64,000 nucleotides of DNA from Fidelibacterota bacterium. GTDB lineage: Bacteria > Fidelibacterota > Marinisomatia > SCGC-AAA003-L08 > JACNLC01. How positions within the stretch are numbered: the stretch's first letter is position 1; every line of letters begins with the position of its first letter. This document shows, in pieces, positions 63,237 to 64,000 of the stretch. Position numbers and translations under genes: made by a program. Below the pieces are notes generated by a model that was given only the letters and a program-made list of their open reading frames with translations, ran no database searches and was not told the DNA's origin. The stretch spans positions 20,008 through 84,007 of the forward strand of contig JABHXA010000014.1 in assembly GCA_018657495.1 (NCBI GenBank), given 5' to 3'.

Positions 63237-64000
63237 ATGAGAAAACTAAGCATTCTTATCATTGCTTTATTATGGTCAACTGGTCTGGCACAGGATCCAC
63301 CTGAATTATTTCAGGTCAATCAATCCACATCTCAGGCTTTTTACTTTTTTGCCGATGCCGCTATTGATGGCGAAGGACTTACCAATGATGATTGGATAGG
63401 TGCCTTTAATGGAGACGTCTGTGTCGGTTTTGTCCAGTGGACTGGTGCATACAGCATGGTTGTCGTCATGGGCGATGATACTTTTGAATATTCCAGTGGT
63501 TATATGGCTGATGGGGTCGAACCTTCATTTGTGGTTTGGGACAATTCATCAGGTAGCTATTTAGATGCCGTTGCCAGCGGGGCAAATCCCGGTCTTGGTT
63601 TTGGTAATTTAGCCCAGATATTTGTCGACAATCTTGATGCCAATACTGGTCTTGAAGGATGTACCGATGACTCTGCATGTAATTATAATCCTGATGCAAA
63701 TATCGAAGACGGCAGTTGTCTTTATGATGACTGTTTTGGTGAATGTGGCGGTGACGCTGTTGTTGACTGTGAAGATGTTTGCGGTGGCTCAGCCTATGAA
63801 GATGATTGTGGTGTATGTGATGATGATTCATCCAATGATAATGCCGATATGGATGATTGCGGTGTATGTGGCGGTAATGACGAATGCGTTGGTTGCATGG
63901 ATCCTGAAGCACTCAATTATGATCAAAATGCTTCAATAGACTGCGGCGAAGAATGTTGTGAATATCCTACCGGAACTCCATGGACTCTCCCAAATCAATC
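63237..64000 (+). CDS. secreted Cys/Asp-rich repeat protein, 5' part
   Basis: The frame stays open to the right edge, about 254 codons visible. ATG 63237 has AGGGAGAG 8 nt upstream and a clear signal peptide ([19 protein letters not shown]). Residues about 20-135 form a beta-rich module ([38 protein letters not shown]) often found ahead of such repeats. From about 141 are Cys/Asp-rich units: [20 protein letters not shown] followed by C, then several CGVCGG/CGG-type turns. These units recur in secreted proteins of Marinimicrobia and Flavobacteria and are thought to bind calcium or serve as adhesin stalks. A C-terminal type IX sorting domain is likely beyond the edge but not visible. Confidence 0.85.
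   Translation, partial: MRKLSILIIALLWSTGLAQDPPELFQVNQSTSQAFYFFADAAIDGEGLTNDDWIGAFNGDVCVGFVQWTGAYSMVVVMGDDTFEYSSGYMADGVEPSFVVWDNSSGSYLDAVASGANPGLGFGNLAQIFVDNLDANTGLEGCTDDSACNYNPDANIEDGSCLYDDCFGECGGDAVVDCEDVCGGSAYEDDCGVCDDDSSNDNADMDDCGVCGGNDECVGCMDPEALNYDQNASIDCGEECCEYPTGTPWTLPNQ

Noticed and set aside
63466..63912. His-rich 148-residue minus-strand ORF
   Set aside because: It is the antisense shadow of the Cys/Asp-rich repeats (GAT/GAC/TGT codons read backwards as ATC/GTC/ACA-type frames), which lie in a better plus-strand gene with signal peptide.
63622..63939. 105-residue plus-strand ORF rich in Met/Val
   Set aside because: Out-of-frame reading of the same repeat region; no start signals of its own.

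Overview
The window is an AT-rich bacterial chromosome segment with close-packed genes. It carries no rRNA, tRNA, CRISPR array, transposase or phage gene that I could recognise. Several traits point to the Fibrobacteres-Chlorobi-Bacteroidetes superphylum and most closely to Candidatus Marinimicrobia (Neomarinimicrobiota, SAR406). They are a type IX secretion C-terminal sorting domain with a YPNPFNP motif, secreted proteases with dockerin-like calcium repeats, a PorD-like (DUF4835) lipoprotein-type gene, and an unfinished secreted Cys/Asp-rich protein with CGVCGG-type repeats. The taxonomic placement is inference from protein style, not from a marker alignment.

Layout. 1-4 kb: end of a DUF2231 membrane gene, an alpha/beta hydrolase, a metallo-beta-lactamase-fold hydrolase, a small internally duplicated protein with its own promoter and terminator, and a one-POTRA Omp85 protein. 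4-9 kb (minus strand): plsY, a fused FakA-FakB fatty-acid kinase, a GT2 glycosyltransferase and miaA. 9-14 kb (plus): a sodium:solute symporter, rmuC, an acetyltransferase and two tandem polyphosphate kinases 2. 14-24 kb (minus): three consecutive secreted proteases with dockerin-like repeats, an M20 peptidase, an AI-2E/PerM permease and a cyclic-nucleotide-binding protein. 24-26 kb: a YtrA-type GntR regulator with its ABC transporter. 26.6-34 kb: a Yip1 protein, TolC, HlyD, the MacB ATPase, two MacB-type permeases and PorD. 34-36.7 kb: pirin, a CAT-fold acyltransferase and a HAD hydrolase. 36.8-43.8 kb: housekeeping genes (degenerate EnvC-like LytM protein, holB, metG, tatD, rsmA, primary sigma factor, rpsU).

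44-52 kb is the most interesting block: a bacterial microcompartment (BMC) locus of the sugar-phosphate-utilising kind. It consists of an archaeal-type phosphohexomutase, a SorC-family regulator behind a palindromic operator, an RpiB-DeoC fusion, a double-stacking BMC-T, a BMC-H, three BMC-P pentamers, a CoA-acylating aldehyde dehydrogenase and a PduT-like BMC-T. The likely chemistry is cleavage of 2-deoxyribose 5-phosphate inside the shell to glyceraldehyde 3-phosphate and acetaldehyde, with acetaldehyde oxidised to acetyl-CoA. The upstream mutase could feed the pathway from deoxyribose 1-phosphate. No phosphotransacylase or alcohol dehydrogenase lies beside it.

52-64 kb: a GC-rich tandem repeat island, bolA with a CGFS glutaredoxin, a 1335-residue protein built like mammalian soluble adenylyl cyclase (two cyclase halves, P-loop ATPase, TPRs), a DUF3307 membrane protein, a GAF-HD-GYP protein, an RlmD-type rRNA methyltransferase, an ABC-2 exporter pair, and the start of the secreted Cys-rich protein that runs off the right edge.
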